A stretch of 64,000 bases of DNA from IMG/VR virus record IMGVR_UViG_3300036791_000400, positions 1 to 64,000 of that record; one strand, given 5' to 3'. Of this stretch, positions 6,196 to 14,947 are shown in pieces. The notes under the pieces were generated by a model. It did no database searches. It worked only from the letters and a program-made list of their open reading frames with translations, and was not told the DNA's origin. Every line of letters begins with the position of its first letter. Within the stretch, counting starts at the first letter, position 1. This stretch comes from a virus. The translations under genes and the position numbers were made by a program.

Positions 6196-8415
6196 TTGCC
6201 ACTGGCGCAAGCAGGACTATCGGTCTCCACCCCACCCGCACAATCACGTGCCTCGGGGGGCTTCCTGCGCGTGGTGTCGCCGGCCCAGCTGGACGATCAG
6301 GACCGGGCCAATCTGGCCCGCCGTTCGGCGGCCGCCCGGCCCGAACCCGAGCAGGAAGATATCGGCGCGTTCATCCGCCAGCAGTGGTACATCTTCAGGA
6401 ACCACCGCAACCTGGGCAACAACCCGCTGAACCAGCGCCTGCTGCGTTCGCAGCGCATGTTCGATGGCAAATACGACCCGGAGAAACTCGCCCAGATCAA
6501 CGCGTTCGGCGGCTCCGAGGTATACTCGCGCCTGGTCGCGATCAAGTGCCGGGGTGCTACCAGCCTGATGCGCGACGTGTACCTCGGCCCGGACCGGCCG
6601 TGGGACATCGAGCCTCAGCCGGACCCGCCCATTCCACCCGAAATCCAGGCGAACATCGTCACACTCGTGTCCACCGAGATGCAGACCATGCAGGCCGCCG
6701 GCCAGCCGGTCACCTCGGATCAGGCACACATGCGCTACATCAGCCTGCTGCACGGAGCGCAGCAGGCGGCCAGACGCAATGCCATGATGCAGGCCGAGGC
6801 GGCGGCTGACAAGATCGATGACATCCTCCAGGCGGGTTTGTTCTACGACGCGCTGGGGGAGTTCCTGCTCGATCTGCCGCTGTTCCCCTACGCGGTGCTC
6901 AAGGGGCCGGTGGTGCGCATGGTGCCCAAGCTGAGCTGGGTGCAGGGCAAGCCCAGCCTGCTCAACAAGCCGCAGATGTTCTGGGAGCGGGTGAACCCGT
7001 TCCAGATTTACTGGTCACCCGGTGCGTCGCGCATCGAGGACGCGGATGTCATCGAGCGCAAGCGCTACACGCGTTCCGATCTCAACGACCTGATCGGGTT
7101 ACCCGGTTATGACGAACAGGCGGTGCGCAATGCGCTGGAGGATTACGGCCGGGGCCTGCGCGAGTGGCTGGACGCGCCCGATCCCGAGCAGGCGATCAAC
7201 GAGGGTCGCGAGGACCCGTCGCTCAACCGCTCCCAGTACATCGAAGGGATCGAGTATCACGGGCGCCTCCAGGGGAGTTTATTGCTCGACCAGGGCGTCA
7301 ATAAGAAACTTGTTCCCGATCCGGACCGGGATTACCAGGTGCAGTCCTGGGTGGTGGGGCGCTGGACCCTGAAGACCCAGATCAACCCGAGCCCGCGCCA
7401 GCGCCACCCATACTTCCTCACTTCGTTCGAAAAAATACCTGGGACTGTGGCAGGGCATGCCCTGCCCGATTTGTTAGAGGACATCCAGGAAGTTGCAAAT
7501 GCAACTTTGCGCAGCATGGTGAACAACTTATCGATCAGCTCGGGACCTCAGGTAGTTGTCAACGACGAGATGGTCTCGTCGACCGAGAACGGCGATGAAT
7601 TATACCCGTGGAAACGTTGGCACGTGCAGGGCGATCCCTTAGGTAATCAACGCGAGCCGATCACGTTCTTCCAGCCCCAGAGCAACGCGCAGGAATTACT
7701 CCAGGTCTATCAGGCCATGAACGTCATGGCAGATGAGATCAGTGCTATTCCCAGGTATTTGACGGGCGAAAGTTTGTCTGGCGGCGCGGGACGCACCGCA
7801 TCGGGCCTGAGCATGCTGATGTCCAACGCCTCGAAGGTGCTCCAGACCGTGGCCGCGAACGTGGACGGCGACGTGCTGGACCCGTTACTTAGTCATCTTT
7901 ACGAAATGATCATGCTGACCGACACCTCGGGGATACTTACCGGCGAGGAACAGGTCACCGTCAAGGGCTCCTCGGTGGCGATCCAGAAAGAGAACGCCCG
8001 CACCAAGCAATTACAGTTCCTTCAGATCACCGCCAACCCGATCGACGCACCCATTATCGGCGAGATGGGTCGCGCCCGGGTATTACGCGCCGTGGCGCAG
8101 GGCCTGGACCTGCCCGACGACGTGGTGCCCGACGATCAGACGCTGCAATCTCAAATCCAGGCACAGAAAGAAGCCCAGCAGGCATCGCAGGCGGTACTCG
8201 CCCACGCCCAGGCCCACGGCGCGGCACCCGGACATCCCGGTTCCGGCCCGCCCGGGCAGTCACCCGGCGGTGGGGCCAAGCCGCCGGGTGGCGCCGGTTC
8301 ACCACCCGGCCCGCAGGCGCAGGGCAGTCCGGGACCTTCGCCCGGTGCCGGCGGTGTCGCCTCCAACACACCACCCGTGAACAACTTCCAGCAGGGGATA
8401 TCAACCAATGGCTAG
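6196..8415 (+). CDS. portal (head-tail connector) protein
   Basis: About 740 residues; forms the dodecameric vertex through which DNA is packaged. The N-terminal third (starting LARRSAAARP) contains conserved-looking podoviral portal features such as a FRNHRNLGNN segment and SEVYSRLVAIKCRGATSLMR. The C-terminal 90 residues are a Gly/Pro/Gln/Ala-rich disordered tail. The open frame extends back to GTG 6130, but that would place the operator inside the gene and leave only 8 bases between divergent starts. A TTG at 6196 preceded by AGGGGGG is preferred, and GTG at 6271 or 6274 is an alternative. Position before scaffold and capsid supports the call. Confidence 0.8.
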   Translation: MPLAQAGLSVSTPPAQSRASGGFLRVVSPAQLDDQDRANLARRSAAARPEPEQEDIGAFIRQQWYIFRNHRNLGNNPLNQRLLRSQRMFDGKYDPEKLAQINAFGGSEVYSRLVAIKCRGATSLMRDVYLGPDRPWDIEPQPDPPIPPEIQANIVTLVSTEMQTMQAAGQPVTSDQAHMRYISLLHGAQQAARRNAMMQAEAAADKIDDILQAGLFYDALGEFLLDLPLFPYAVLKGPVVRMVPKLSWVQGKPSLLNKPQMFWERVNPFQIYWSPGASRIEDADVIERKRYTRSDLNDLIGLPGYDEQAVRNALEDYGRGLREWLDAPDPEQAINEGREDPSLNRSQYIEGIEYHGRLQGSLLLDQGVNKKLVPDPDRDYQVQSWVVGRWTLKTQINPSPRQRHPYFLTSFEKIPGTVAGHALPDLLEDIQEVANATLRSMVNNLSISSGPQVVVNDEMVSSTENGDELYPWKRWHVQGDPLGNQREPITFFQPQSNAQELLQVYQAMNVMADEISAIPRYLTGESLSGGAGRTASGLSMLMSNASKVLQTVAANVDGDVLDPLLSHLYEMIMLTDTSGILTGEEQVTVKGSSVAIQKENARTKQLQFLQITANPIDAPIIGEMGRARVLRAVAQGLDLPDDVVPDDQTLQSQIQAQKEAQQASQAVLAHAQAHGAAPGHPGSGPPGQSPGGGAKPPGGAGSPPGPQAQGSPGPSPGAGGVASNTPPVNNFQQGISTNG

Positions 8416-8635
8416 CGACGATCAGGACTACGGCAAGAAGGGCGACACCAAGCACATGGGCACCGAGAAGCTGGAGATGATCTCGGCCGGCGGCTCGGGG
8501 TCCAGCGGCGGCACCGGCCCCACCGGTTCCAAGCGCGACTATCCCAAGGGCAAAGGGGTCAAGCACGACACTGACTGGAACCCGCAGAAGATGCCGGCGA
8601 GCACCTACGGCATCAACGGCGTGAAGTGTGATTAG
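8408..8635 (+). CDS. small hydrophilic virion-operon protein
   Basis: 75 residues, ATG overlapping the end of the portal gene by 8 bases. It is Lys/Asp/Gly-rich with a low-complexity GGSGSSGGTGPTGS stretch and no hydrophobic core, so probably disordered. Lying between portal and scaffold suggests a minor head component or assembly factor. No family is recognised. The palindromic operator begins at its last base. Confidence 0.55.
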   Translation: MASDDQDYGKKGDTKHMGTEKLEMISAGGSGSSGGTGPTGSKRDYPKGKGVKHDTDWNPQKMPASTYGINGVKCD

Positions 8636-8653
8636 TTCACTACCGTAGGGAAT
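8635..8653. promoter_or_regulatory. 19-base palindromic operator overlapping a ribosome-binding region
   Basis: GTTCACTACCGTAGGGAAT, the mirror of the 6157 site. Its right arm supplies the purine run AGGGAA, which serves as the only visible Shine-Dalgarno sequence for the ATG at 8659. Binding here could block transcription or translation entry. Confidence 0.65.
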
Positions 8654-8658
8654 ATTCC

Positions 8659-9054
8659 ATGGCGATCACACCGATGCCCGGCGTGGGCGGCACTCTGTTC
8701 GGCGCCGGTGGCGGCATGCCAGCGCCGCAGGCGCCGGGCGGCGTGGCGGGTCCCGCCGGCGGCAAGAACCACACCATCCAGAACCTGGAGAGCCCGCACT
8801 CGGGGCTGCGTTCGACCATCACCAAGGGCGACCCGATGAGCCGGCTGATGGGCCAGTACGGCAAGGGTCACAGCCTGATGGGCGGTGGCGGCGCGATGGG
8901 TGGCCCGTCCAGGGCGCCGTCCGGGCTGGGCCAGCTGCGCGGCGGCGGGGGCGTGATGAAGCGCAATATCCGCCAGGGTGGTCTGGGGCCGGGCAAGATG
9001 TCCACGCCCGGGGGCTCTGGCGATTACTCGATGACTTCGTCGGACCTCTCATGA
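8659..9054 (+). CDS. glycine-rich head-operon protein
   Basis: 131 residues, dominated by Gly, Met, Pro and Ser (GGGAMGGPSRAPSG, GGGGVMKRNIRQGG). The central part (HTIQNLESPHSGLRSTITKG) is less repetitive. It is probably an extended or flexible structural protein. It overlaps the next gene by ATGA. Proteins like this occur between portal and scaffold genes of podoviruses, but I recognise no named family. Confidence 0.5.
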   Translation: MAITPMPGVGGTLFGAGGGMPAPQAPGGVAGPAGGKNHTIQNLESPHSGLRSTITKGDPMSRLMGQYGKGHSLMGGGGAMGGPSRAPSGLGQLRGGGGVMKRNIRQGGLGPGKMSTPGGSGDYSMTSSDLS

Positions 9055-9335
9055 GCGTCAACATCGGCACCGCAGGCGTCGAGGCGGCGCAGGAGCTGCG
9101 CGGCAACCGCGACTTCGAGCGGCTGCTGGAGGCGCTGGAGGTCGTGGTGGAGAAGTTCCATCTGTCCGCGATCGACAGTCCGCCGGAGTTCCGGGTCGAT
9201 CAGACCGCGTATGCGCGCGGCATGATCGATCTGTGGCAGGCGCTGCGTGCCGCGCATGACGGCACCAAGCCTAACCTGGTGAAGCCGTCGGTGCGCAAGG
9301 CCACCGCTGCGGGCGAGGCGCGCGTCAATGGCTGA
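9051..9335 (+). CDS. small helical protein before the scaffold gene
   Basis: 94 residues, mainly alpha-helical (VEAAQELRGNRDFERLLEAL), with the conserved-looking sequence RVDQTAYARGMIDLWQALRAAH in the second half and a basic tail. It overlaps both neighbours (ATGA upstream, 8 bases downstream). By position it may be a head assembly or portal-associated factor. The function is not known. Confidence 0.5.
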   Translation: MSVNIGTAGVEAAQELRGNRDFERLLEALEVVVEKFHLSAIDSPPEFRVDQTAYARGMIDLWQALRAAHDGTKPNLVKPSVRKATAAGEARVNG

Positions 9336-10374
9336 CGATCAGTCCAACGTCGCGTTCGCGCCGCACATCCCCGAGGCGGTGCGCCGGGCCGCCGCCGAGG
9401 CTGACCGGCTGGCCCGCGAGGCCAACATTGCCAACGTCGACGCTGGCGGCCCTGAGGAGGGCGCACAGCCGGGGGATAACTCTGGGGGTGGTGAACCACC
9501 TGCCGAGCCGCAGACCCCGGTACCGCCGCTCCAGGAGCCGATCCAGCTGCCGGTTGAGCCGCCGGCGCCGCCGGTGGACGAGTGGCAGCAGCGCTACGCC
9601 ACGCTCCAGGGCAAGTACAACACCGAGGTGCCCGAACTGCGGGGCCAGATCGCGTCGCTGCGTGACCTGATCGCCACCATGCAGCAGGCCCCCAAACGCG
9701 AGCCCGAGCCGACGGTCCGGCCACCGCCGAACCATGAGACGATCCCGCCGGAGGATGTCGAAGCCTACGGCCAGGACCTGATCACCGCCGCCCAGCGCTG
9801 GGCCGAGGCGCGGGTGCGCCCCATGCTCAACGACATCGAGCGCCGCCTGGTGTCGGTCGAGGGTGGCACCCAGCGGATCGAGACCCGCAGCGCGACGCAG
9901 AACGTCGAGACCGCACTGGACCGTTCCATCGAGGGCTGGCGCGAGATCAACGTCGATCCGAATTTCATCGGCTGGCTCGGCCAGCCGGACCCGTTCAGTG
10001 GCATCTCCCGCAAGGAGCTGATCACTAACGCCCACGTGTCGGGCGATGCCGCCCGCACGATTGCTTTCTTCCGAGCGTACATCAACGAGCACACCACGGT
10101 GAGCCAGCCTCAGCCGGGGATACAGCCACCCCAGACGCCAACCATACCAGGTGGCGCGGAGCGGCTACCCCTCGCGGACCTGGCGGTACCAGGGCGCGGC
10201 CAGACCGCCCCCCTGACACCGGGCGCTCCCGAGCGACGCATCTGGACGACGGCGCAGATCGCAGCGTTCTACCGCGAAAAGCAGCGTGGTCTCTGGATCA
10301 ACCGGGAAGCGGAAGCCGACCGGATCGAACGGGACATTGTCGCTGCCGGAACGGAGGGACGCGTTCGTCAATGA
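9328..10374 (+). CDS. capsid assembly scaffolding protein
   Basis: 348 residues immediately before the major capsid gene, the usual place of scaffold. The layout is typical: an N-terminal charged helix, a long Pro/Glu/Gln-rich disordered linker (about 45-90), a coiled-coil segment (WQQRYATLQGKY onward), a central helical domain and a basic, helical C-terminus (YREKQRGLWINREAEADR) that in other phages contacts coat protein. There is no protease motif, so scaffold removal would rely on exit rather than cleavage, which is inference. Confidence 0.7.
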   Translation: MADDQSNVAFAPHIPEAVRRAAAEADRLAREANIANVDAGGPEEGAQPGDNSGGGEPPAEPQTPVPPLQEPIQLPVEPPAPPVDEWQQRYATLQGKYNTEVPELRGQIASLRDLIATMQQAPKREPEPTVRPPPNHETIPPEDVEAYGQDLITAAQRWAEARVRPMLNDIERRLVSVEGGTQRIETRSATQNVETALDRSIEGWREINVDPNFIGWLGQPDPFSGISRKELITNAHVSGDAARTIAFFRAYINEHTTVSQPQPGIQPPQTPTIPGGAERLPLADLAVPGRGQTAPLTPGAPERRIWTTAQIAAFYREKQRGLWINREAEADRIERDIVAAGTEGRVRQ

Positions 10375-10396
10375 CGCATCCTAACGGAGCAATGAC

Positions 10397-11335
10397 ATGG
10401 CTATCACTCCCGGTACACCATGGGCCGGATCAACCCCGGCCCCGCCGTATTCCGGCACGTTCATCCCTCAAATCTGGTCCGGAAAGCTGATCGAGAAGTT
10501 CTACGCCGCGACGGTCCTCTCGGCGATCGCCAACACCGACTACCAGGGCGAGATCAAGAACCAGGGCGACACGGTCATCATCCGGACCAAGCCGACCATC
10601 ACGATCCATGACTACACCACCGACCAGGACCTGCTGATCGAGCGCCCGTCCAGCAACGTGGTGGACTTCCCGATCAGCTTCGCTAAGTACTTCAACGAAG
10701 CCCTCGACGACGTGATGGAGCTGCAAGCCGACATCAACATGCTCAGCATGTGGGCTGACGATGCCGCCGAGCAGATGAAGATCACGATCGATACCAGTTG
10801 CCTCAGCCTGATCGACCCTGGCGTCGTGGCCGTCAATAAGGGGAACACCGCCGGGAAAATCTCCGGCAACATCGTGCTCGGCGCTACCGGCTCACCGGTG
10901 GCGCTCACGCCGCTGAACATCCTCGACAGCATCGTTGATCTGGGTACCGTGCTCGACGAGCAGAACATCCCGGAGACCGGACGCTGGCTGGTGATCCCAC
11001 CGTGGGTGGCGGCGCGGATCAAGAAGTCCGATCTGCGCAACGCGTCCATCTCGGGTGATGGCGTGTCGCTGATGCGCAACGGGCGGCTCGGTATGATCGA
11101 CCGGTTCACGATGTATTCGTCGAACCTGCTGCCGACCGCGACCGAGGGGTCCTCGACCGCGTTCCGCATCTTCGCGGGGCACCCGCACGGGGCCACCTTC
11201 GCCAGCCAGATCACCAAGATGGAGACCATGCGCTCGGAGCGTTCGTTCAGCACCTTGCTGCGCGGGCTCCAGGTGTATGGTTTCATGATCCTGGACGGCA
11301 TCGCGATCACCGAACTCTATGCGATTGCCGGCTAG
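10397..11335 (+). CDS. major capsid protein
   Basis: 312 residues. It forms the icosahedral shell and very likely has the HK97 fold common to tailed phages. Features include a long N-arm (first 35 residues, Pro/Gly-rich), a spine-helix-like segment (SFAKYFNEALDDVMELQAD) and a C-terminal part around RTKPTITIHDYTTD and LVIPPWVAARIKKSDLR resembling podoviral coat proteins. The gene follows the scaffold by 22 bases and is followed by a perfect operator palindrome, which may mark the end of the high-level head transcription unit. Confidence 0.85.
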   Translation: MAITPGTPWAGSTPAPPYSGTFIPQIWSGKLIEKFYAATVLSAIANTDYQGEIKNQGDTVIIRTKPTITIHDYTTDQDLLIERPSSNVVDFPISFAKYFNEALDDVMELQADINMLSMWADDAAEQMKITIDTSCLSLIDPGVVAVNKGNTAGKISGNIVLGATGSPVALTPLNILDSIVDLGTVLDEQNIPETGRWLVIPPWVAARIKKSDLRNASISGDGVSLMRNGRLGMIDRFTMYSSNLLPTATEGSSTAFRIFAGHPHGATFASQITKMETMRSERSFSTLLRGLQVYGFMILDGIAITELYAIAG

Positions 11336-11353
11336 TTCACTACCGTAGTGAAG
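11335..11353. promoter_or_regulatory. near-perfect palindromic operator after the capsid gene
   Basis: GTTCACTACCGTAGTGAAG; the inner 17 bases TTCACTACCGTAGTGAA are perfectly symmetric about the central C. It starts at the last base of the capsid stop codon, upstream of the RBS of the next small gene. Confidence 0.7.
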
Positions 11354-11391
11354 CGCGCCGGTAACGCCCGGCGTGTTTTCAGGAGGACACC

Positions 11392-11550
11392 ATGGCCCGC
11401 AAGTTCGAGGGCTCCCCCAAGGACCTCCGTCAGGACGCCAAGGGTGCCAGGAAGCTTGGCATCTCGGCCAAAGCATACGAACGTACCGCGCGCGACAAGG
11501 CCGAGGACCGCGCCGGGCAGAAAATCATGCAACGAAAGGGTAAGCGCTGA
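11392..11550 (+). CDS. 52-residue basic protein
   Basis: The ATG at 11392 follows a perfect AGGAGG (11381-11386). The product is strongly basic and helical (MARKFEGSPKDLRQDAKGAR at the start, QKIMQRKGKR at the end). The stop codon TGA overlaps the next ATG. Small basic proteins in this position may bind DNA in the head or act in assembly, but no family is recognised. The excellent RBS and tight spacing make it a convincing gene despite its size. Confidence 0.7.
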   Translation: MARKFEGSPKDLRQDAKGARKLGISAKAYERTARDKAEDRAGQKIMQRKGKR

Positions 11551-11756
11551 TGGCCAGACCACCGCCTGCGTTCATGAGTGGCGCGAAGAAGAAAGCCGCT
11601 GCGCCGCCACGCCGACCTGCTGCGCCACCACCCGGCCCACCCGGTCCAGCAGCGGCACCTCCGGGTCCGCCTGGGCCGGGTGGCGGGGGTTTGCCCACCG
11701 GCGGTATGGGTGGCTTCCGCAAGGGCGGCAAGGTGGGGGGTAAGAAGCGCAAGTGA
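11550..11756 (+). CDS. proline/glycine/lysine-rich small protein
   Basis: 68 residues; Pro-Ala-Gly repeats (PPPGPPGPAAAPPGPPG) with a basic tail (FRKGGKVGGKKRK). It shares the pattern GxxKGGKVGG with the neighbouring 11753 product (LYKKGGKITR), hinting at a common short motif. It overlaps both neighbours by one to four bases. It is likely disordered; function unknown. Confidence 0.5.
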   Translation: MARPPPAFMSGAKKKAAAPPRRPAAPPPGPPGPAAAPPGPPGPGGGGLPTGGMGGFRKGGKVGGKKRK

Positions 11757-12178
11757 AGAAGCCCGCGCGCCGGATCAAACGCTACGACGCGGGCGGCCCG
11801 GTGTATGGCACCGGCAGCGAGCAGGACCCCGGGCCGGTCAAGCCCGGCGGCGGGGGCGGTTCGGTGATGGATCGCACCATGAGCGCGGTGAAAACGGGCA
11901 TGATGGCGAGCAAGCTGGCCAGCCAGTACGGCGGTGGCCTGGGCGGTTCCAGCTCGTCGGGGTCACAGTCACCCACCGAGGGCACCGATCTGGGGGGTTT
12001 GTACAAAAAGGGTGGCAAAATCACCCGTGTGGCCGGCAAGCCAATCGGTAAAGAGGACGGCCTGATCGCCGCCCAGAAGGGCGAGTATGTGATCAGGAAA
12101 TCCGCTGCGAAGAAGCTGGGCACCGGTGTGCTGAACACCATCAACCGGGGCAAGCTCCCGAAGGCCAAGGGCCGGTGA
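11753..12178 (+). CDS. virion-operon protein with GEYVI-type C-terminal motif
   Basis: 141 residues, GTG start overlapping the previous TGA (GTGA). The first two-thirds are Gly/Ser-rich. The C-terminus carries DGLIAAQKGEYVIRKSAAKK and then a Leu-Asn-x-Ile-Asn-x-Gly pattern, which resembles a short motif widespread in phage structural and tape-measure-like proteins (Gly-Glu-[FY]-Val-[IV]-x-[KR]). That supports a virion role near the head-tail joint. Exact function is not known. Confidence 0.5.
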   Translation: MKKPARRIKRYDAGGPVYGTGSEQDPGPVKPGGGGGSVMDRTMSAVKTGMMASKLASQYGGGLGGSSSSGSQSPTEGTDLGGLYKKGGKITRVAGKPIGKEDGLIAAQKGEYVIRKSAAKKLGTGVLNTINRGKLPKAKGR

Positions 12179-12179
12179 C

Positions 12180-12545
12180 ATGCCTACCTTCGGTGACCTG
12201 ATTGGCGAGGCGCGCACCGTGTTGCAGGACAAGCAGCCCACGTCCGACAACCAGCTGCGCTACTCGGACGATGAGCTGTTCGAGGGGATCAACCGGTTCA
12301 TGGTCGAGGTGCGCACCAAGCGCCCGGACATCTTCCTGCCGTTAGGGCTGCGCGTGCCGGTGCCCAGCTACACCGCCGGGAACAACATGACCACGGCGTT
12401 CCCGCTGGATATGAGCGTCTATACCGCGTTTGTCTACTATCTGGTCGGCATATCGGAACTCCGCGAGGACACGTTCAGCGACGACAGCCGCGCGGTGGCG
12501 ATGCTGAATAAGGCGGTGACCCAGCTGTTGTCGGTGCAAAGTTAA
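12180..12545 (+). CDS. putative head-tail adaptor protein
   Basis: 121 residues. The N-terminal helix FGDLIGEARTVLQD and the segment RYSDDELFEGINRFMVEV resemble small adaptor proteins that sit under the portal in podoviruses (phage adaptor families such as DUF6682). The second half is hydrophobic/helical (YTAFVYYLVGISELREDTFS) and ends in a helix. Placement between capsid and tail genes fits. Family assignment is by pattern memory and should be confirmed by profile search. Confidence 0.5.
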   Translation: MPTFGDLIGEARTVLQDKQPTSDNQLRYSDDELFEGINRFMVEVRTKRPDIFLPLGLRVPVPSYTAGNNMTTAFPLDMSVYTAFVYYLVGISELREDTFSDDSRAVAMLNKAVTQLLSVQS

Positions 12546-12560
12546 TCAGGGGATGCCAGC

Positions 12561-14933
12561 ATGAGCGCGCAGCTATCAATCAAGCGTCCCACGCCGATGC
12601 TGCGCAGCAGCCAGCAATCCGTCGAGGTGGGCACCGAGCCCAACTGGCCGCCCGGTTATGTGCCCTCGGCGACCGAGTGGAACGCCTGGTGGGCGCTCAA
12701 ACTTGACGCCAGCAATCCCGACATCCAGGGCGGTCCCTTTGTATCGCTGAACGGTGGCACCATGACGGGTGCCCTGATACTGGCGTCCGACCCGTCACAG
12801 CCTACGGGCGCGGCGACCAAACAATACGTGGACAGCAAGATCGCCGGCGGGGCGCCGGTGCTGAGCGTCGCCGGGCGCACCGGCAACGTGGTGCTGAACC
12901 ACGTGGATATCGCTGACTGGGTGACGGCTACCAACGCTTTCATCAGCACCCTGCCGCTGGCGTCCACTACCGTAGTGGGTGGTGTGAAAGTCGACGGCAC
13001 CACGATCCACATCGACGGGACCGGGGTGATATCGTCGAGCGGGACTTCTGGCGTATCCAGTTTCAACACCCGTACCGGTCCGGTGGTGCTGACCTCGGGT
13101 GATGTCACCACGGCGCTGACCTTCACACCCTATAACGCGACCAACCCGACCGGGTTCCAGACCGCCGCCCAGGTCACCACGGCGATCGCCGGCACTGCGT
13201 CCAATACGCTGCCGATCGTGGCTGGAACTGCGACTGCTGGCACCCTGGGGACGTTCGCACGTGGTGATCATGCTCACCCGGTGGACACTTCGCGCTACGC
13301 GGCCAGCAATCCGTCAGGGTTCCAGACCGCCGCGCAGGTCACTGCGACACTCAACAGCACCTCGGTATTACTGAGTTCGGTCGGAAACGCCAACGGCGTC
13401 GCGGGCCTGGACGCGACCGGGCATGTTCCTGCGGCCCAGCTGCCGCCGAGCGGGACCCTGCCGGTTGCTTCGACCACTGTGCTGGGTGGCGTGAAGATCG
13501 ACGGCACCACGGTGACGATCAATGGCTCGGGAGTGATCTCGGCGACCGGCGCCGGCGGCGGGTCTGGCTACCTTCCGCTGGGTGGCGGCGCGCTGACCGG
13601 TGCGCTGTCGATCACCAACACGGTGACGCCGCAGCTGAGCCTGATCGGGTCCGGCGCCGGTGCGGTGCTGAACCTGGCAGGCCCGGCCGGCAACCTGCGT
13701 GCCGAGCAGTATTATACCGGCACCGTCGCGACGGCCAATCTGCGCTGGACGATCGGCGCCGATACCGGCGCCGAGAGCGGTTCCAACAACGGCTCGTCGT
13801 TCATACTCGCTGCGTACACCGACGGCGGCGCCCCACTCGCCACGGTGCTGAGTGCCAACCGCAACGCCCTTGCCGTCACGATGGGTTGGCAGCTGATCCT
13901 GCCGGGCAACCCGACTTCGGCACTCGGTGCGGCGCCTCGGCAATACGTGGTGCCGCTGGCCGGTGGCACGATGACCGGGATACTCACGCTGAGCGGCAAC
14001 CCGGTGGGTAATCTGGACGCCGCCACCAAACAGTACGTGGACGGTAAGACCTATCCCTATGTGGCGCTGGCGGGTAGCACCATGACTGGTGCGCTCGTCC
14101 TTAATGCTGATCCCGCCGTGGCCTTAGGGGCAGCGACCAAGCAATACGTTGACAACGCGATCAGCGGTGCCGGCACGGGGGTGTTCCTGTTGCTGAGCGG
14201 CGGCACGCTGACCGGCGCGCTCACTCTCAACGCTGACCCGACGCTCGCGCTGCACGCGGCGACCAAGCGCTATGTGGATAACAAGACCTATCCGTATCTC
14301 CTGCTCATCGGCGGCACGCTGACCGGGGACTTAGTACTGTTTCGTGATCCTTCGCTGGCACTTGGTGCGGCCACCAAGCAGTACGTGGACGCCAAGGTAG
14401 GCAGCATCAACGCGGTGCTGATCACCGGCAGCACGATGACCGGTGCGCTGACGCTCGCGAGCGATCCGGGAGCACCCTTGCAGGCAACGACCAAGCAATA
14501 CACCGACCGGCTGCGGGTGGGCACCCCGACCAATGACAACGCCGCAGCTGGCATGATCGGTGAGTTCCTGAGCGCCTCGTTTACCGCGATAACGCTTACC
14601 ACCGCCACAGTCACGAACATCGGCACGCTGACGCTGACCGCCGGTGACTGGGATGTCGAAGGCAACGTCCAGTTCATCATTACCGGGAACGGCACCGGCG
14701 GGCTGAACAGCTGGGTGTCGCAGACTTCGACGACGCTGCCGGCTACACCGGCCGGTTTCGCATCGATGGTGATTGATGGGACCCGAGGCAGCATAACCGG
14801 CTCGGCGATGCCGACCGGCGCGCTGCGGGTGTCATTGGCGGCGTCGGCGATAATTTATCTGGAAACGCAAGCGTACTTCAACGCTGGCACGGTCAGTGCC
14901 GGAGGCTACCTACGGGCGCGACGCGCGCGGTAA
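12561..14933 (+). CDS. tail fibre protein with repeated GGTxTGxL...AATKQYVD modules
   Basis: 790 residues. The N-terminus (about 1-60) is a likely attachment region. At least six copies of a roughly 30-residue module follow, e.g. GGTMTGALILASDP...AATKQYVD at 66-91, separated by beta-rich blocks containing ARGDHAHPVDTSRYA-type sequences. The C-terminus (GYLRARRAR) closes a beta-sandwich-like tip. Such fibres trimerise and bind host receptors. One copy of the dispersed operator core (12967-12975) lies in the coding region, inside a repeated STTV peptide whose paralogue 500 bases on lacks it. Confidence 0.75.
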   Translation: MSAQLSIKRPTPMLRSSQQSVEVGTEPNWPPGYVPSATEWNAWWALKLDASNPDIQGGPFVSLNGGTMTGALILASDPSQPTGAATKQYVDSKIAGGAPVLSVAGRTGNVVLNHVDIADWVTATNAFISTLPLASTTVVGGVKVDGTTIHIDGTGVISSSGTSGVSSFNTRTGPVVLTSGDVTTALTFTPYNATNPTGFQTAAQVTTAIAGTASNTLPIVAGTATAGTLGTFARGDHAHPVDTSRYAASNPSGFQTAAQVTATLNSTSVLLSSVGNANGVAGLDATGHVPAAQLPPSGTLPVASTTVLGGVKIDGTTVTINGSGVISATGAGGGSGYLPLGGGALTGALSITNTVTPQLSLIGSGAGAVLNLAGPAGNLRAEQYYTGTVATANLRWTIGADTGAESGSNNGSSFILAAYTDGGAPLATVLSANRNALAVTMGWQLILPGNPTSALGAAPRQYVVPLAGGTMTGILTLSGNPVGNLDAATKQYVDGKTYPYVALAGSTMTGALVLNADPAVALGAATKQYVDNAISGAGTGVFLLLSGGTLTGALTLNADPTLALHAATKRYVDNKTYPYLLLIGGTLTGDLVLFRDPSLALGAATKQYVDAKVGSINAVLITGSTMTGALTLASDPGAPLQATTKQYTDRLRVGTPTNDNAAAGMIGEFLSASFTAITLTTATVTNIGTLTLTAGDWDVEGNVQFIITGNGTGGLNSWVSQTSTTLPATPAGFASMVIDGTRGSITGSAMPTGALRVSLAASAIIYLETQAYFNAGTVSAGGYLRARRAR
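12967..12975. promoter_or_regulatory. operator core inside the first fibre gene
   Basis: CTACCGTAG within CCACTACCGTAGTGGG, encoding Thr-Thr-Val-Val. The same peptide context at about 13473-13484 is encoded with different synonymous codons and has no motif, so coding constraint alone does not explain the site. Confidence 0.5.
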
Positions 14934-14947
14934 CAGAGGAGATTACT

